Below, piece by piece: positions 34,294-43,169 of a stretch of DNA of 64,000 nucleotides. The position numbers and the translations under genes are program-made. Under the pieces are notes generated by a model. It was not told where the DNA came from and made no database searches. It saw nothing but the letters and a program-made list of their open reading frames with translations. How positions within the stretch are numbered: the first letter of the stretch is position 1; every line of letters begins with the position of its first letter. Location of the stretch: the NCBI GenBank assembly GCA_964625575.1, contig CAZVBQ010000004.1, positions 62,001 to 126,000 of the forward strand, in the 5' to 3' direction. This DNA comes from UTCHB3 sp964625575 (GTDB lineage Bacteria > Bacteroidota > Ignavibacteria > Ignavibacteriales > Ignavibacteriaceae).

Positions 34294-35934
34294 TCAAAAA
34301 TAGAGGAAGGAGGCAGAGAGGAAGAAGTAACTTTCAGGGAATTCCGCAGTATGGTTGGCTTTCGTCATCACGTATCCCGCCTTGACGAATGTGTTCGCGC
34401 CGGTGGTCAGATGCAAGGAAATGGCGGCAGTGGTGGTGTTCTGAAATTCACCGGCAAGGAACCAAGCGTCCTCGTTCGAGAGGGCGTTTGTGCTCATGAA
34501 AAATGATCCTCCGTGATTTTCAACCACGTTGCCCTGGTTATCATAGGTGTTTTCGCCGTGCCTTACGTGTTTCAGATCAAAGGAGAGTTTCAAGGGGGCG
34601 ATAACCTGCCAGTCGATCCTTAAATTTATCATATCAGAGTTTGGCTTTACGTCAAGCCCCAACGGAAAACTGTTGTTCAGATATGCAAGGTCTTCACCAG
34701 CGCCGGGGTGGGAGAATGTGTATGGTCGCACAAAGTAATATGATGCACTCAATGTCAGGGGTGGAGCAAATGAGGGTATGTAGACAAGCCCGCCGTTGAA
34801 AGCAAAACGGTTGTTGAACCTCTGAAAATTGCCAGGTGTCCAGTATTTGAAGTTTATATCATCGAAAAGAAGGCTTGCCGTCAATTCAACACCGTTAACA
34901 GGACGGTAGCGGGCATCAATTCCCAAAAATGAATTGTCGAGGTCGTCAAGCGAACGCTGTGCTGACTCCCAGAAAAGGAAAGGATTCAGGTAACCCAACT
35001 CGGGCGACCTTCCCGCGTAAATTACAGCTTGCCACACTGAGAGCCTGAACCGCTCCGAGAATGCATATGACAACCTGTTCTGAACAGTGTACTTTGATGT
35101 TTTACTCTTCAGATCACCTGTTATCACATTACCCGGGGTAATTATCTGAGGGGTGACCAACCAGGCGTGCATATAGTCATAGCTGAAAGCACCTGACTTT
35201 ATAGAGAAACTTAACCTGTCAAATAACTGTGAAGCACCTGAGATCTTATCCCGGTTGTAAAAGTTTTCACCCCACAAAACCCGGTTACGGGCTATTGAAA
35301 CAGCAAAAATGTCTTTCTCAACGAAGAATCCTCCTTCGGTACCGTCGAAGTAGGCGAGACCCGTTTTTCTGAAAGTGAATTTCTGCGCGACCACCGGATC
35401 AAGGGCATTCACGGCCCTGGCACCATAGGTATTCCCATTCCACGCCATCATGTAAGCAGAGAACCAGTCACTGTAATTAAACCTGACATAACCGCCATAC
35501 CGCATGTAAGAGGCGTTTTTCCCTGTGAACCCGTCGTCTCTTGTTCCGTGAAATTTTACTTCAAATAGAGGATCGATGCTTGCATCATAATTGGGGCCTT
35601 TGAAATCAAAAAGGTGAACCGGTGATCTTGAGAGAAGCAATTCCGTTGATTGAGATCCGCCCGCTTCAGGAACAGTCAGAAACATTTCCGTAAACAGATC
35701 CAGTTCCTCCTTGAAGGTTTCAGGGAGTCGATCCCGCTTCCCCTTCAATATTTCGAGGTGGTGCTTGATCTCACTTCTGCTTTTGGGGAGGATGGCATCA
35801 TCATAGCCCGGCAGGTAACCTGCCACTGAAGTCTTACGCAGAAAGAAATAGACGGTATGATCTGAATTAACAGGTTCGGGTTGAGCGAAGAGAATTGTTT
35901 GAATGAGAAAGGCCGCGAAAAGAACCTTTTTCAA
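34294..35934 (-). CDS. Outer-membrane beta-barrel protein, Wzi-like capsule assembly family
   Basis: The 546-residue protein starts with a signal peptide (KKVLFAAFLIQTILFAQP) from a TTG codon directly behind the sugar-transferase stop (TGA-GA-TTG). The body has amphipathic beta strands ending in aromatic residues, with LSASFLYF at the C-terminus as in many barrels. Segments such as DNSFLGIDARYRPVNGVEL and a plug-like N-terminal helix region resemble Wzi, which helps anchor capsule polysaccharide. Its coupling with a polyprenyl sugar transferase supports a capsule or exopolysaccharide role. The family assignment is by pattern and not by a full alignment. Confidence 0.78.
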   Translation of the reverse strand: MKKVLFAAFLIQTILFAQPEPVNSDHTVYFFLRKTSVAGYLPGYDDAILPKSRSEIKHHLEILKGKRDRLPETFKEELDLFTEMFLTVPEAGGSQSTELLLSRSPVHLFDFKGPNYDASIDPLFEVKFHGTRDDGFTGKNASYMRYGGYVRFNYSDWFSAYMMAWNGNTYGARAVNALDPVVAQKFTFRKTGLAYFDGTEGGFFVEKDIFAVSIARNRVLWGENFYNRDKISGASQLFDRLSFSIKSGAFSYDYMHAWLVTPQIITPGNVITGDLKSKTSKYTVQNRLSYAFSERFRLSVWQAVIYAGRSPELGYLNPFLFWESAQRSLDDLDNSFLGIDARYRPVNGVELTASLLFDDINFKYWTPGNFQRFNNRFAFNGGLVYIPSFAPPLTLSASYYFVRPYTFSHPGAGEDLAYLNNSFPLGLDVKPNSDMINLRIDWQVIAPLKLSFDLKHVRHGENTYDNQGNVVENHGGSFFMSTNALSNEDAWFLAGEFQNTTTAAISLHLTTGANTFVKAGYVMTKANHTAEFPESYFFLSASFLYF

Positions 35935-35936
35935 TC

Positions 35937-36584
35937 TCAGATGTTTCCTTCGTTGGTTATAACCACTTTTGGGGTGCGTAAAATGATTTGAAGATCAGAC
36001 CAGAAAGTTGCCTTGCTGTAATAGGCAATCTCCATTATCACCCTTTCTTCGGGTGTTAGTGACTGCCTTCCGTTCACCTGTGAAATGCCGGTGATACCGG
36101 GTTTGAAGTTAAACACCTGACGCTGCTCAGGTGTAAACTGATCGGTTATCTTGGTGAGTTCAGGGCGGGGGCCGACAATGCTCATATCGCCAAGCAGAAC
36201 ATTAATTGCCTGCGGTATCTCATCGATCGAAGTACGGCGGAGAACCTTGCCTACCCGGGTAAGACGTGGATCATCCTTCTGGGTGAAGTCAGGACCCAAT
36301 TGCTCGGCGCCTTCAACCATGCCTCTAAGTTTGATCATTCTGAATGGCTTGCCGCCGAGTCCGGTACGCTCTTGAATAAAGAACGCGTTGCCTTTGGAAT
36401 CGAGTTTAATAGCTATCACTGCGACCAGTAGTATAGGTGCCGACAGGATCAGGGCCAAACTGCTCAGGATTATATCCGTGAACCTTTTAATAAAACTTCC
36501 GTTTTTTCCCATAAGATTGTTGATATCTTCACCGTGCCAGCTACTCCGTAAGGTATTCTGCAATTCGGCTTCTTTAATCTCCAT
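35937..36584 (-). CDS. Undecaprenyl-phosphate sugar phosphotransferase (bacterial sugar transferase)
   Basis: The 215-residue protein is a short WcaJ/PglC-type initiating enzyme. It transfers a sugar-1-phosphate to undecaprenyl phosphate at the inner membrane. A re-entrant hydrophobic helix lies at about 34-60 (KRFTDIILSSLALILSAP). Catalytic signatures are IQERTGLGGKPF, MIKLRGM, and SIDEIPQAINVLLGDMSIVGPRPE. The upstream multi-helix domain of full-length WcaJ is absent. It is followed by the Wzi-like barrel gene; no other glycosyltransferase is next to it. Confidence 0.93.
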   Translation of the reverse strand: MEIKEAELQNTLRSSWHGEDINNLMGKNGSFIKRFTDIILSSLALILSAPILLVAVIAIKLDSKGNAFFIQERTGLGGKPFRMIKLRGMVEGAEQLGPDFTQKDDPRLTRVGKVLRRTSIDEIPQAINVLLGDMSIVGPRPELTKITDQFTPEQRQVFNFKPGITGISQVNGRQSLTPEERVIMEIAYYSKATFWSDLQIILRTPKVVITNEGNI

Positions 36585-36695
36585 TAATTACCAAAAAATC
36601 TGACTCCCAAAATTACTATTAGTTTCGATTTTGGCAAAATGATTTGGCCGAAGAATGCAATTAAGATTGGATTGTGACAGCGCTCAAATTACAGG

Positions 36696-37391
36696 TCAAA
36701 GATTTCCGGTCACGGGTCTGAAGATCACTTCTTCTTGAACGATGTTTGAATCGTCGGAAAGAAAGTTAATGATGTGACGGGCAAGCCCTGAAGGCTGCAT
36801 CATCTTTTCAGAGTATTTAGCCCTGACTTTTTCATGCCAGATAGGAGTTTCAGTGGCACCGGGAAGAATATCGATAACCTTTATGTTGTTCTGCCTAACC
36901 TCTTCACGCAACACGCGACTGTACTGGAGAAGCCCGGCCTTTGAAGCGGAGTAAATGCTGCTTGCCTTCAGCCTGTCAAGAGCCGCGACGGAGTTGATGT
37001 TGACTATCACCCCACTTCCCCTCTCGATCATGCCGGGAAGAACGGTTTGAATAGCGTGGACAGCCCCGGTAAGGTTTGTCCGGATGATCGCGTCCACTTC
37101 TTCAAAACTGGTATCCTTGGCTTCTTTGAAGGTGGTTATCCCCGCGCAATTGATCAGTACATCAGGCGCTTCACCCATCAGTATTTGATCGTAAAAATTC
37201 CTGATACTTGCCGGGTCAGATACATCGCAAGTTGAAGTGACAAGATTAGCGCTCGCTGCTTCTTTAACGAGGGCTTCAAGGTTGGCTGTGTTTCGCGATG
37301 TGGCGATCACACTGAATCCCCGGGAGAGGGCTTCAAGTGTTAAAGCCCTCCCGATTCCTGTGCTCGCGCCCGAGATCCATATCTTTTTCAC
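36696..37391 (-). CDS. Short-chain dehydrogenase, sepiapterin reductase-like
   Basis: The 231-residue SDR has cofactor loop GASTGIG at residues 8-14, NCAG at 81-84 and catalytic Ser134, Tyr147 and Lys151 (INSVAAL, IYSASKAG). The Arg-containing loop after strand 2 (TSRN) points to NADPH. The GTG start overlaps the folE stop as GTGA. Its position directly after GTP cyclohydrolase I and 6-pyruvoyltetrahydropterin synthase suggests it performs the sepiapterin reductase steps that yield tetrahydrobiopterin. That function is inferred from context; SDR sequences alone do not reveal it. Confidence 0.82.
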   Translation of the reverse strand: MKKIWISGASTGIGRALTLEALSRGFSVIATSRNTANLEALVKEAASANLVTSTCDVSDPASIRNFYDQILMGEAPDVLINCAGITTFKEAKDTSFEEVDAIIRTNLTGAVHAIQTVLPGMIERGSGVIVNINSVAALDRLKASSIYSASKAGLLQYSRVLREEVRQNNIKVIDILPGATETPIWHEKVRAKYSEKMMQPSGLARHIINFLSDDSNIVQEEVIFRPVTGNL

Positions 37392-37963
37392 AATAACGAC
37401 TTGCTTCCGGGTCTGATAAGGCTAAGGAATTCAAGTCTGGTCTTTGGGTCTTCTTTGAAAACCCCAAGCATCGATGAAGAGGTGGTTGAAGAATTTTGCT
37501 TCTCAACACCGCGCATCATCATGCACATGTGATATGCCTCTGACACCACCGCCACGCCTTTTGGCTTAAGGTACTGGTTGATGGTGTCGGCGATCTCTTT
37601 TGTCATCCTCTCCTGAACCTGTAGTCTTCTCGCGAAAACATCAACTATTCTGGGGAGTTTGCTCAATCCGACGATTTTGCCGTCAGGGATGTAAGCGATG
37701 TGTACCTTCCCGAAAAACGGGAGCATGTGATGCTCGCACATGCTGTAAAAATCGATGTCTTTAACAAGCACCATTTCATCGTAGTTTTCGGTGAAGATGG
37801 CATCGTTAAGCACTTTGTTAATGTCTTTGTGGTAGCCGGCAGTAAGGTATTCATAAGCTTTTGCCACTCTTTTAGGGGTTTTTAACAAACCCTCTCTTTC
37901 GGGGTTCTCCCCGATCTCATTTAATATGGTCTCTACGAGGCCCTGTACTTTTTCCAGATCCAA
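37388..37963 (-). CDS. folE: GTP cyclohydrolase I
   Basis: The 191-residue enzyme converts GTP to 7,8-dihydroneopterin triphosphate. Zinc ligands Cys76, His79 (MCEHHMLPFFG) and Cys147 (YHMCMMMRG) are in place, as are the conserved TPKRVA and QERMT segments. It is normal in length. In this operon it follows the PTPS gene by two bases and precedes the SDR, so its product probably feeds tetrahydrobiopterin as well as folate. Confidence 0.97.
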   Translation of the reverse strand: MDLEKVQGLVETILNEIGENPEREGLLKTPKRVAKAYEYLTAGYHKDINKVLNDAIFTENYDEMVLVKDIDFYSMCEHHMLPFFGKVHIAYIPDGKIVGLSKLPRIVDVFARRLQVQERMTKEIADTINQYLKPKGVAVVSEAYHMCMMMRGVEKQNSSTTSSSMLGVFKEDPKTRLEFLSLIRPGSKSLL

Positions 37964-37965
37964 AT

Positions 37966-38382
37966 CTAATCTCCATAATATTCAACATGGTTATTCTCAG
38001 TCTCGTACAACTTAATCTTATAGAGCCTGCCTTGTGGTATCTTGTCCACGAGCTGATCCCATATCTTAACGGCTATGTTCTCGGCGGTGGGGATAACACC
38101 TTTCATAAAGTCAACATCAAAGTTCAGGTGCTTGTGATCAACTTTCCGGATGACGTTCTCGATTATGATCTTCTTCAGTTTCTTAAGATCGATAACGTAC
38201 CCTGTCGCGTCGTCAATCTCTCCTTCAACCACCACTTCGAGCACATAGTTGTGCCCGTGACCGTGGTAATTGTTACACTTGTCGTAAATGCTTTCATTCT
38301 CTTCATCGCTGAAGGCGGGGTTATAAAGCCGGTGGGCGGAAGAGAAAACTTCCCTGCGTGAAACGAAGATCTTGCGTCCCAT
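37966..38382 (-). CDS. 6-pyruvoyltetrahydropterin synthase
   Basis: The 138-residue protein belongs to the PTPS/QueD family. Zinc ligands are His17 in SSAHRLY and His42, His44 in YHGHGHNY, and the catalytic Cys36 is in YDKCNN. The segments SDEEN, VIDLKKLK, DHKHLNFDV, TAENIAVKIWDQL and LYETENN match animal PTPS very closely, much better than QueD. This argues for EC 4.2.3.12, making 6-pyruvoyltetrahydropterin, and not for queuosine synthesis. Neighbouring folE, SDR and phenylalanine hydroxylase genes agree. Confidence 0.92.
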   Translation of the reverse strand: MGRKIFVSRREVFSSAHRLYNPAFSDEENESIYDKCNNYHGHGHNYVLEVVVEGEIDDATGYVIDLKKLKKIIIENVIRKVDHKHLNFDVDFMKGVIPTAENIAVKIWDQLVDKIPQGRLYKIKLYETENNHVEYYGD

Positions 38383-38385
38383 TTT

Positions 38386-38844
38386 CTATACGCTCAGGGC
38401 TTTCTTAACTTCTTCGGAGTGTCCGTCAACTTTCACTTTGGCGAAAACGTTTTTCACCACGCCGGAGGGGTCGATAATGTAGGTGGTTCTTTCAACACCC
38501 ATATATTTTCTGCCGTACATGCTCTTTTCTTTCCAAACCCCGTAAGCCTCGAGCATGGTCTTGCTCTCATCACTCAGAAGCGTGAAATTAAGGGAGTACT
38601 TGTCGGCAAATTTTCTGTGTGATTTTACAGGATCGGGGCTCACACCAACCACAGCGGCGTTGATGCCCTCGAACGAGGGAAGGTCATCCCTGAAACTGCA
38701 TGCTTCCTTTGTGCAACCGCTTGTGTCATCCTTCGGGTAGAAGTAGAGCACGAGGTTCTTTCCTGCGAAATCAGTCAGTTTAACGGTTTTTCCGTCCTGA
38801 TCCTGAACTTCGAAATACGGGGCTTTATCACCCGGGTTCAACAT
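38386..38844 (-). CDS. bcp: Thioredoxin-dependent thiol peroxidase (BCP peroxiredoxin)
   Basis: The 152-residue peroxiredoxin reduces hydroperoxides using thioredoxin. The peroxidatic Cys44 and resolving Cys49 lie in DDTSGCTKEACSFRDD, the hallmark of atypical two-Cys BCP proteins. GGAG lies eight bases before the ATG. It sits between phhA and the PTPS gene, so it may protect against oxidants made by uncoupled hydroxylase turnover, although that link is speculative. Confidence 0.95.
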   Translation of the reverse strand: MLNPGDKAPYFEVQDQDGKTVKLTDFAGKNLVLYFYPKDDTSGCTKEACSFRDDLPSFEGINAAVVGVSPDPVKSHRKFADKYSLNFTLLSDESKTMLEAYGVWKEKSMYGRKYMGVERTTYIIDPSGVVKNVFAKVKVDGHSEEVKKALSV

Positions 38845-38900
38845 TGTAAGGTCTCCAAAAAATTGTTGTTAATTATATGTTACAACAATCTTTTTTTGGT

Positions 38901-39719
38901 TTAGTTCAAAATACCTTCCTTTTTTCCCCAGGAGATAAACCCGTCTTCAAGCTGCGCGAAAGAGTCGATGGCAAAGAGAATCGGCTGAAGATGCCACACT
39001 TCATATTCCTGTGAAATGATCTTAAACGGGTCAAATTCGATCACTGTCACGTCTGTCCCAAGGGCGTGATCCACCTCGGTGAATGAAGAAACTATTCCCG
39101 CTCCGTAGATACGCCGGCCGCTTGAAGTGTTTATTAAACCGAACTCAACGGTGAACCAGTGGAACCGTTCAAGCCAGATCTGCTGCTCTCCTTTCGCGGC
39201 AAGGGCTGCTTCACCAAATTTCTGATAAAAATTCGCGAAACTCGGATTCGTGAGCAACGGCATGTGCCCGAAAATATCATGGAAACAGTCGGGCGCGGGG
39301 GTATAGTCCCGTTCGTGTGTCCCCCTGATATAATCGGTGGAAGGGAATATCCTCTGCTGCAGCAGTTCGAAAAAATTTTGAGCCTGGATCAAACCGGGAA
39401 CCCGTCCGATCTTCCACCCGGTCGCTTTCGTCAAGACGTTACTTAGATGTTTTAATGAGGGGATATGATTGTGATCAAACCCCATTAACCTGACACCCTC
39501 AATGTACTCGTCGCAAACCCTCCCGTTAAGAAGTCCGGTCTGTCTGTTGAAGAGGTAACTCCAGGTTTCGTTGTCTTCATCCGTATATACCGGTGTGATT
39601 ATCTCTTCACCAACCGGTGGAAGCCCTGAAAGGGTCTGTGGAATACACCTTGGGTCTATTCCTTCCTCCGCGGCCTTTTCGTAAGCACCCTTGGCTTTAA
39701 CTTCAGTGTCATAGAACAT
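38901..39719 (-). CDS. phhA: Phenylalanine 4-monooxygenase
   Basis: The 272-residue protein is a monomeric-type aromatic amino acid hydroxylase that makes tyrosine from phenylalanine with O2 and tetrahydrobiopterin. The iron ligands are the two His of CFHDIFGHMP and the Glu of WFTVEFGLI. The pterin-binding region GFDHNHIPSLKHLSNVL is conserved. Only the catalytic domain is present, with no ACT regulatory domain. A clear AAGGAG site precedes the ATG. It lies 30 bases after nadA and starts the pterin cluster; no phhB dehydratase gene is in view. Confidence 0.95.
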   Translation of the reverse strand: MFYDTEVKAKGAYEKAAEEGIDPRCIPQTLSGLPPVGEEIITPVYTDEDNETWSYLFNRQTGLLNGRVCDEYIEGVRLMGFDHNHIPSLKHLSNVLTKATGWKIGRVPGLIQAQNFFELLQQRIFPSTDYIRGTHERDYTPAPDCFHDIFGHMPLLTNPSFANFYQKFGEAALAAKGEQQIWLERFHWFTVEFGLINTSSGRRIYGAGIVSSFTEVDHALGTDVTVIEFDPFKIISQEYEVWHLQPILFAIDSFAQLEDGFISWGKKEGILN

Positions 39720-39749
39720 ATTGATCTCCTTGTATGTTGTTGATGGCGA

Positions 39750-40706
39750 TTATTTGCTCATTTCAAGCATTTTCTCCAAAGGTCTGAGGGCTTTAACCCT
39801 TATCACTTCGGGCAATTCGATCTGTGGTGATTTATTCACCATGCAGTTATATAGTTTTTCCATCGTGTTCAATTTCATATAAGGGCAGTTGTTGCAATTG
39901 CACGACTCCTCCTCGCCGGGGGCGGGTATGAACTTTTTACCGGGCACGGCTTTTTCCATCTGATAAATGATACCCGGTTCTGTAGCCACGATGTACTCAT
40001 CTGAAGGATCACTTTGCACAAATTTAAGAAGCGCGGAAGTGGAGCCGATGTAGTATGCTTTTTCCAGCAAGTGGTCTTCACACTCGGGATGGGCAATAAG
40101 TTTTGCTTGCGGATTCTCCATCATCAGTTCAAGTATTTTTCTCTCGCTGAAAGTCTCGTGCACGATGCAGGAGCCGTCCCAGAGCACCATTTCCCTGCCC
40201 GTTTTCTTCATGATGTATTTGCCAAGGTTTTTGTCAGGGGCGAAGATTATTGGCTGGGATTCAGGTACCTGCCTTACTATCTTTTCGGCATTGCTCGAAG
40301 TGACTATGATATCGCTGAGCGCCTTTATCTCTGCCGAGCAGTTTATGTAACTTAGCACAAGGTGGTCAGGGTATTTGCTCCTGAATTCAGTGAAAGGTTC
40401 CGCCGGACAACTGTCGGCCAAGGAACAACCGGCTTCAAGATCGGGCAGAAGTACGAGTTTCTCGGGATTCAGTATTTTCGCGGTCTCAGCCATAAAATGC
40501 ACGCCGCAAAAAACTATCACATCCGCTTTCGATTCCTTTGCTTTTCTTGCAAGCTCAAGACTGTCACCTATAAAATCCGCGATTTCCTGAATGTCTCCGG
40601 TCTGATAATAATGAGCAAGTATAACAGCATTCATACTCTCTTTAAGCGCGATTATCTCTTTCTCATAGTCGATTCTATCTTTCCGGTCCAACATATTCTT
40701 TAACAT
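39750..40706 (-). CDS. nadA: Quinolinate synthase
   Basis: The 318-residue Fe-S enzyme condenses iminoaspartate with dihydroxyacetone phosphate to make quinolinate for NAD synthesis. It shows AHYYQTGDIQEIADFIGDS at the start of the first domain. The cluster cysteines are likely in VFCGVHFMAE, INCSAEIK and the late CNCNNCPYMK. LVLLPDLEAGCSLADSC is also conserved. An ATG four codons later is an alternative start. It is the first gene of the phhA cluster. nadB and nadC are not in the window. Confidence 0.94.
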   Translation of the reverse strand: MLKNMLDRKDRIDYEKEIIALKESMNAVILAHYYQTGDIQEIADFIGDSLELARKAKESKADVIVFCGVHFMAETAKILNPEKLVLLPDLEAGCSLADSCPAEPFTEFRSKYPDHLVLSYINCSAEIKALSDIIVTSSNAEKIVRQVPESQPIIFAPDKNLGKYIMKKTGREMVLWDGSCIVHETFSERKILELMMENPQAKLIAHPECEDHLLEKAYYIGSTSALLKFVQSDPSDEYIVATEPGIIYQMEKAVPGKKFIPAPGEEESCNCNNCPYMKLNTMEKLYNCMVNKSPQIELPEVIRVKALRPLEKMLEMSK

Positions 40707-40805
40707 TTATTGACTCACATTCTCAATTTTGAAAATTTTTTCTCTTTAACGGAAATTTAGAGATAAATTTTCAAATAAAATATTGCAAGAATAAAGATTC
40801 TGGAT

Positions 40806-40821
40806 TGGCACGATTCTTGTA
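40806..40821 (+). promoter_or_regulatory. Sigma-54-like promoter motif
   Basis: TGGCACGATTCTTGTA matches the -24/-12 consensus TGGCAC-N5-TTGCA except for T in place of C at the -12 GC. The weak -12 makes this uncertain. It lies in the divergent spacer between nadA and the deacetylase gene, about 150 bases upstream of the latter. Confidence 0.35.
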
Positions 40822-40877
40822 AATATTACAGCACTCGATGAGATGTTCCTTTAACCCTCCTTATAGTAACACACTAC

Positions 40878-40919
40878 AACTGCCGGAAATGCGCCCTCTT
40901 TTCCGGCAGTTCCTCTTTT
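40878..40919 (+). terminator. Strong hairpin with T-rich tail in intergenic spacer
   Basis: A perfect 12-bp stem, AACTGCCGGAAA (40878-40889) with TTTCCGGCAGTT (40900-40911), is followed by CCTCTTTT. It lies on the plus strand, where no upstream gene ends, 52 bases before the deacetylase start. A small RNA terminator or a leader attenuator would both fit. Confidence 0.6.
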
Positions 40920-40970
40920 AAAGGCTTTTTTGCTTAAATTCTGTTTCATTTTTCAAACAATTTATCTCGC

Positions 40971-42083
40971 ATGCGTTCACTGATCCTTCTTCTTGTGTTT
41001 TTCTCCACCGCCATTCTTGCCGGTGACAGCCTTGTTTTTGTTATCCGTGTTGACGATATCCAGTCGCGGAATGTTACCTACGCTTCGGGGATAATCCCCT
41101 TTCAGAACGCGGTCGAATCCCGCGGCGGGAAGGTTTCATGGGCGGTAATACCTCACAGGTTGATTGAGGCCATGAACAACAATGGCAGTGTCACACAGCA
41201 GCTTCTCACCACAGTTGCGGCAGGGCATGAAGTGATGGTGCACGGTTACAATCACACTTGCCTCCGGTGCGGAGGAACGAGTCATGAGTATTTTTGCTCA
41301 ACACAAGGGGTAAGTCACACTTATCAGATCCAATCAGCCATGACCGACACTTCATTAAAGATATTGAACGACAGTCTCGGTTTCCTCCCCCGTGGTTTTG
41401 TACCGCCGGGTCATCAGGCAGATACAACCACCTGGAGAATGCTTGCAGATAAAGGTTTTAATATTCTCTCCACGACTTTGGGAACCAAACAGTTCGTTTA
41501 TCCGGGTCTTTATAATTTGGCGCCCCATCAGGAGTTCACTTGGAACATCCTCCCCTCGGGATACCGGAACCAAATGACCGCCGCGCTTAAGGATATCAGG
41601 GTAAAGGGTGCTTCAGACGGGTATTACATGATACTTTTGCACGATCCTTTCATCAGACCCGGGTATCTTGATGGACTTGTTGTGAACTGGATCGGCGAAT
41701 TGTTGGATTCCCTTAATCTCGAATACGGTAGCAAGATCAGGTACAAAACCGTAACCGAGGCGGCGGTTGCCTTCAGGGACGCGGCATCAGGTATCGCTGC
41801 TGATGAAAGCGCGAACCCTGTGGATTTCACATTGAACCAAAACCACCCTAATCCATTTAATCCCTCAACCATGATCACTTTTTCGGTACCGGTCGCGGGA
41901 AACGCGGCATTAAGAGTATATGACATTCTGGGTCGCGAGCTCAGAACACTTATCGACGGAAATATAGAGGCGGGTACCCACAGCGTAAGGTTCGACGCGG
42001 GTGATCTCAGCAGCGGGATCTATTTATACAGACTTGTCTTCAATGACAGAGCCATTTCGGGAAAGATGCAGTTGAACAAGTAA
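40971..42083 (+). CDS. Secreted polysaccharide-deacetylase-like protein with type IX sorting domain
   Basis: The 370-residue protein has a signal peptide (RSLILLLVFFSTAILAG), a NodB/DUF2334-like catalytic domain (about 22-270) and a C-terminal type IX sorting domain (NHPNPFNPSTMI, then SGIYLYRLVF). Metal-site candidates are Asp28 and Asp29 in RVDDIQ and His91 and His95 in HGYNH; LLHDPF near residue 225 fits the late catalytic His. It should be placed on the cell surface and act on an N-acetylated or esterified polysaccharide. No clear ribosome-binding site precedes the ATG. The substrate is unknown. Confidence 0.85.
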   Translation: MRSLILLLVFFSTAILAGDSLVFVIRVDDIQSRNVTYASGIIPFQNAVESRGGKVSWAVIPHRLIEAMNNNGSVTQQLLTTVAAGHEVMVHGYNHTCLRCGGTSHEYFCSTQGVSHTYQIQSAMTDTSLKILNDSLGFLPRGFVPPGHQADTTTWRMLADKGFNILSTTLGTKQFVYPGLYNLAPHQEFTWNILPSGYRNQMTAALKDIRVKGASDGYYMILLHDPFIRPGYLDGLVVNWIGELLDSLNLEYGSKIRYKTVTEAAVAFRDAASGIAADESANPVDFTLNQNHPNPFNPSTMITFSVPVAGNAALRVYDILGRELRTLIDGNIEAGTHSVRFDAGDLSSGIYLYRLVFNDRAISGKMQLNK

Positions 42084-42095
42084 TTGGTTCAAGCC

Positions 42096-43169
42096 CTATT
42101 TTATTGTGCTTTTCATGTGATCGATCGCGGCGATCACATCTTCCCTGGCGCATGAGACATCGATATGCAAATCGCCCGGGTTGCCGGTTAGGACAAACTT
42201 TACCTCCCCGTTCAGCCGCTTTTTATCTCCCTGCATCGCCATATATATCTCTTCTGAATCCAGCGCGGCGATCTTGCTGTCCGTCGGGTACCTGTTTAAA
42301 AATTCTGAAACCCTGCTGAAAGTGCGGTCTGACATTATCCCGGTTCTGTTTGAAAGATGGGCGGCACCTCTCATTCCCGCTATTACACCTATGCCATGTT
42401 TGACAGAGAAGCCTGAGACTGATTCGATAGCGTGCCCGAATGTATGCCCAAGATTAAGAGAATGCCGGGCTTTCATGTCAAGTTTGTCTTCAGTGACCAC
42501 ACGGTTTTTTATGTGAGCCGACCTGCTGATCAGTTGCAACAAGTCTTCTTCAGGGATATCGAGGCTCCCTTTCAGCTTCTCATCGCAATATTCAAAAAAG
42601 TCAGCATCAAGCAGGGCATACTTAAGCACCTCCCCCATTCCGCTGAGCAGATCCTGCCTGTCGAGGGTCTCAAGGAATTTCACGGATGTAATCACAGTCT
42701 CGGGTTCGTAAAAACTGCCGATGAAATTTTTATATTTATTGTAGTTCACCCCTGTTTTGCCGCCTATGCTGCTGTCGACCATCGCCAGAAGTGTCGTCGG
42801 CACGTGCACGAGCTTCGTGCCCCGCATGAAAGTGGAAGCCGCGAATGAGCCCGTATCGCCGGTGATGCCGCCACCTACAACCACAATACAACTCCCCCGG
42901 TCGGCTTTGTTCGACAGGAGAAAATCGTAGATCGAGAATAGTGTTTCAAACGATTTATTCTCCTCTGAGGAGTGAAATTCGAAAAGTCTGGAAGGCTCAA
43001 CCAGCCCGGCGAAGGTATCGCGGTAAAGGGCATGAACGTTTGAGTCGATTATGTAATAGCAACTGAACTTTTTACTATAAGCTTCAAGTTCTTCCTGAAC
43101 CTTTTCAAGAGTTGATACAAGAGCGTAATTGAATGATCCGTTGTTGCTTTCGATTGTAATATTTCTCAA
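42096..43169 (-). CDS. aroB: 3-dehydroquinate synthase
   Basis: The 357-residue enzyme cyclises DAHP to 3-dehydroquinate in the shikimate pathway, using NAD and a divalent metal. NAD-binding GGGITGDTGSFAASTFMRG and the following VPTTLLAMVDSSIGGKTGVN are conserved. A metal-binding His is in HSLNLGHTFGHAIE. Its ATG overlaps the aroK stop (ATGA), an arrangement common in bacteria. Confidence 0.96.
   Translation of the reverse strand: MRNITIESNNGSFNYALVSTLEKVQEELEAYSKKFSCYYIIDSNVHALYRDTFAGLVEPSRLFEFHSSEENKSFETLFSIYDFLLSNKADRGSCIVVVGGGITGDTGSFAASTFMRGTKLVHVPTTLLAMVDSSIGGKTGVNYNKYKNFIGSFYEPETVITSVKFLETLDRQDLLSGMGEVLKYALLDADFFEYCDEKLKGSLDIPEEDLLQLISRSAHIKNRVVTEDKLDMKARHSLNLGHTFGHAIESVSGFSVKHGIGVIAGMRGAAHLSNRTGIMSDRTFSRVSEFLNRYPTDSKIAALDSEEIYMAMQGDKKRLNGEVKFVLTGNPGDLHIDVSCAREDVIAAIDHMKSTIK

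Noticed and set aside
37966..38382. QueD (queuosine pathway) identity
   Set aside because: Motifs around Cys36 and the C-terminal LYETENN match animal-type PTPS, and the neighbours are BH4 genes, not queC/queE.
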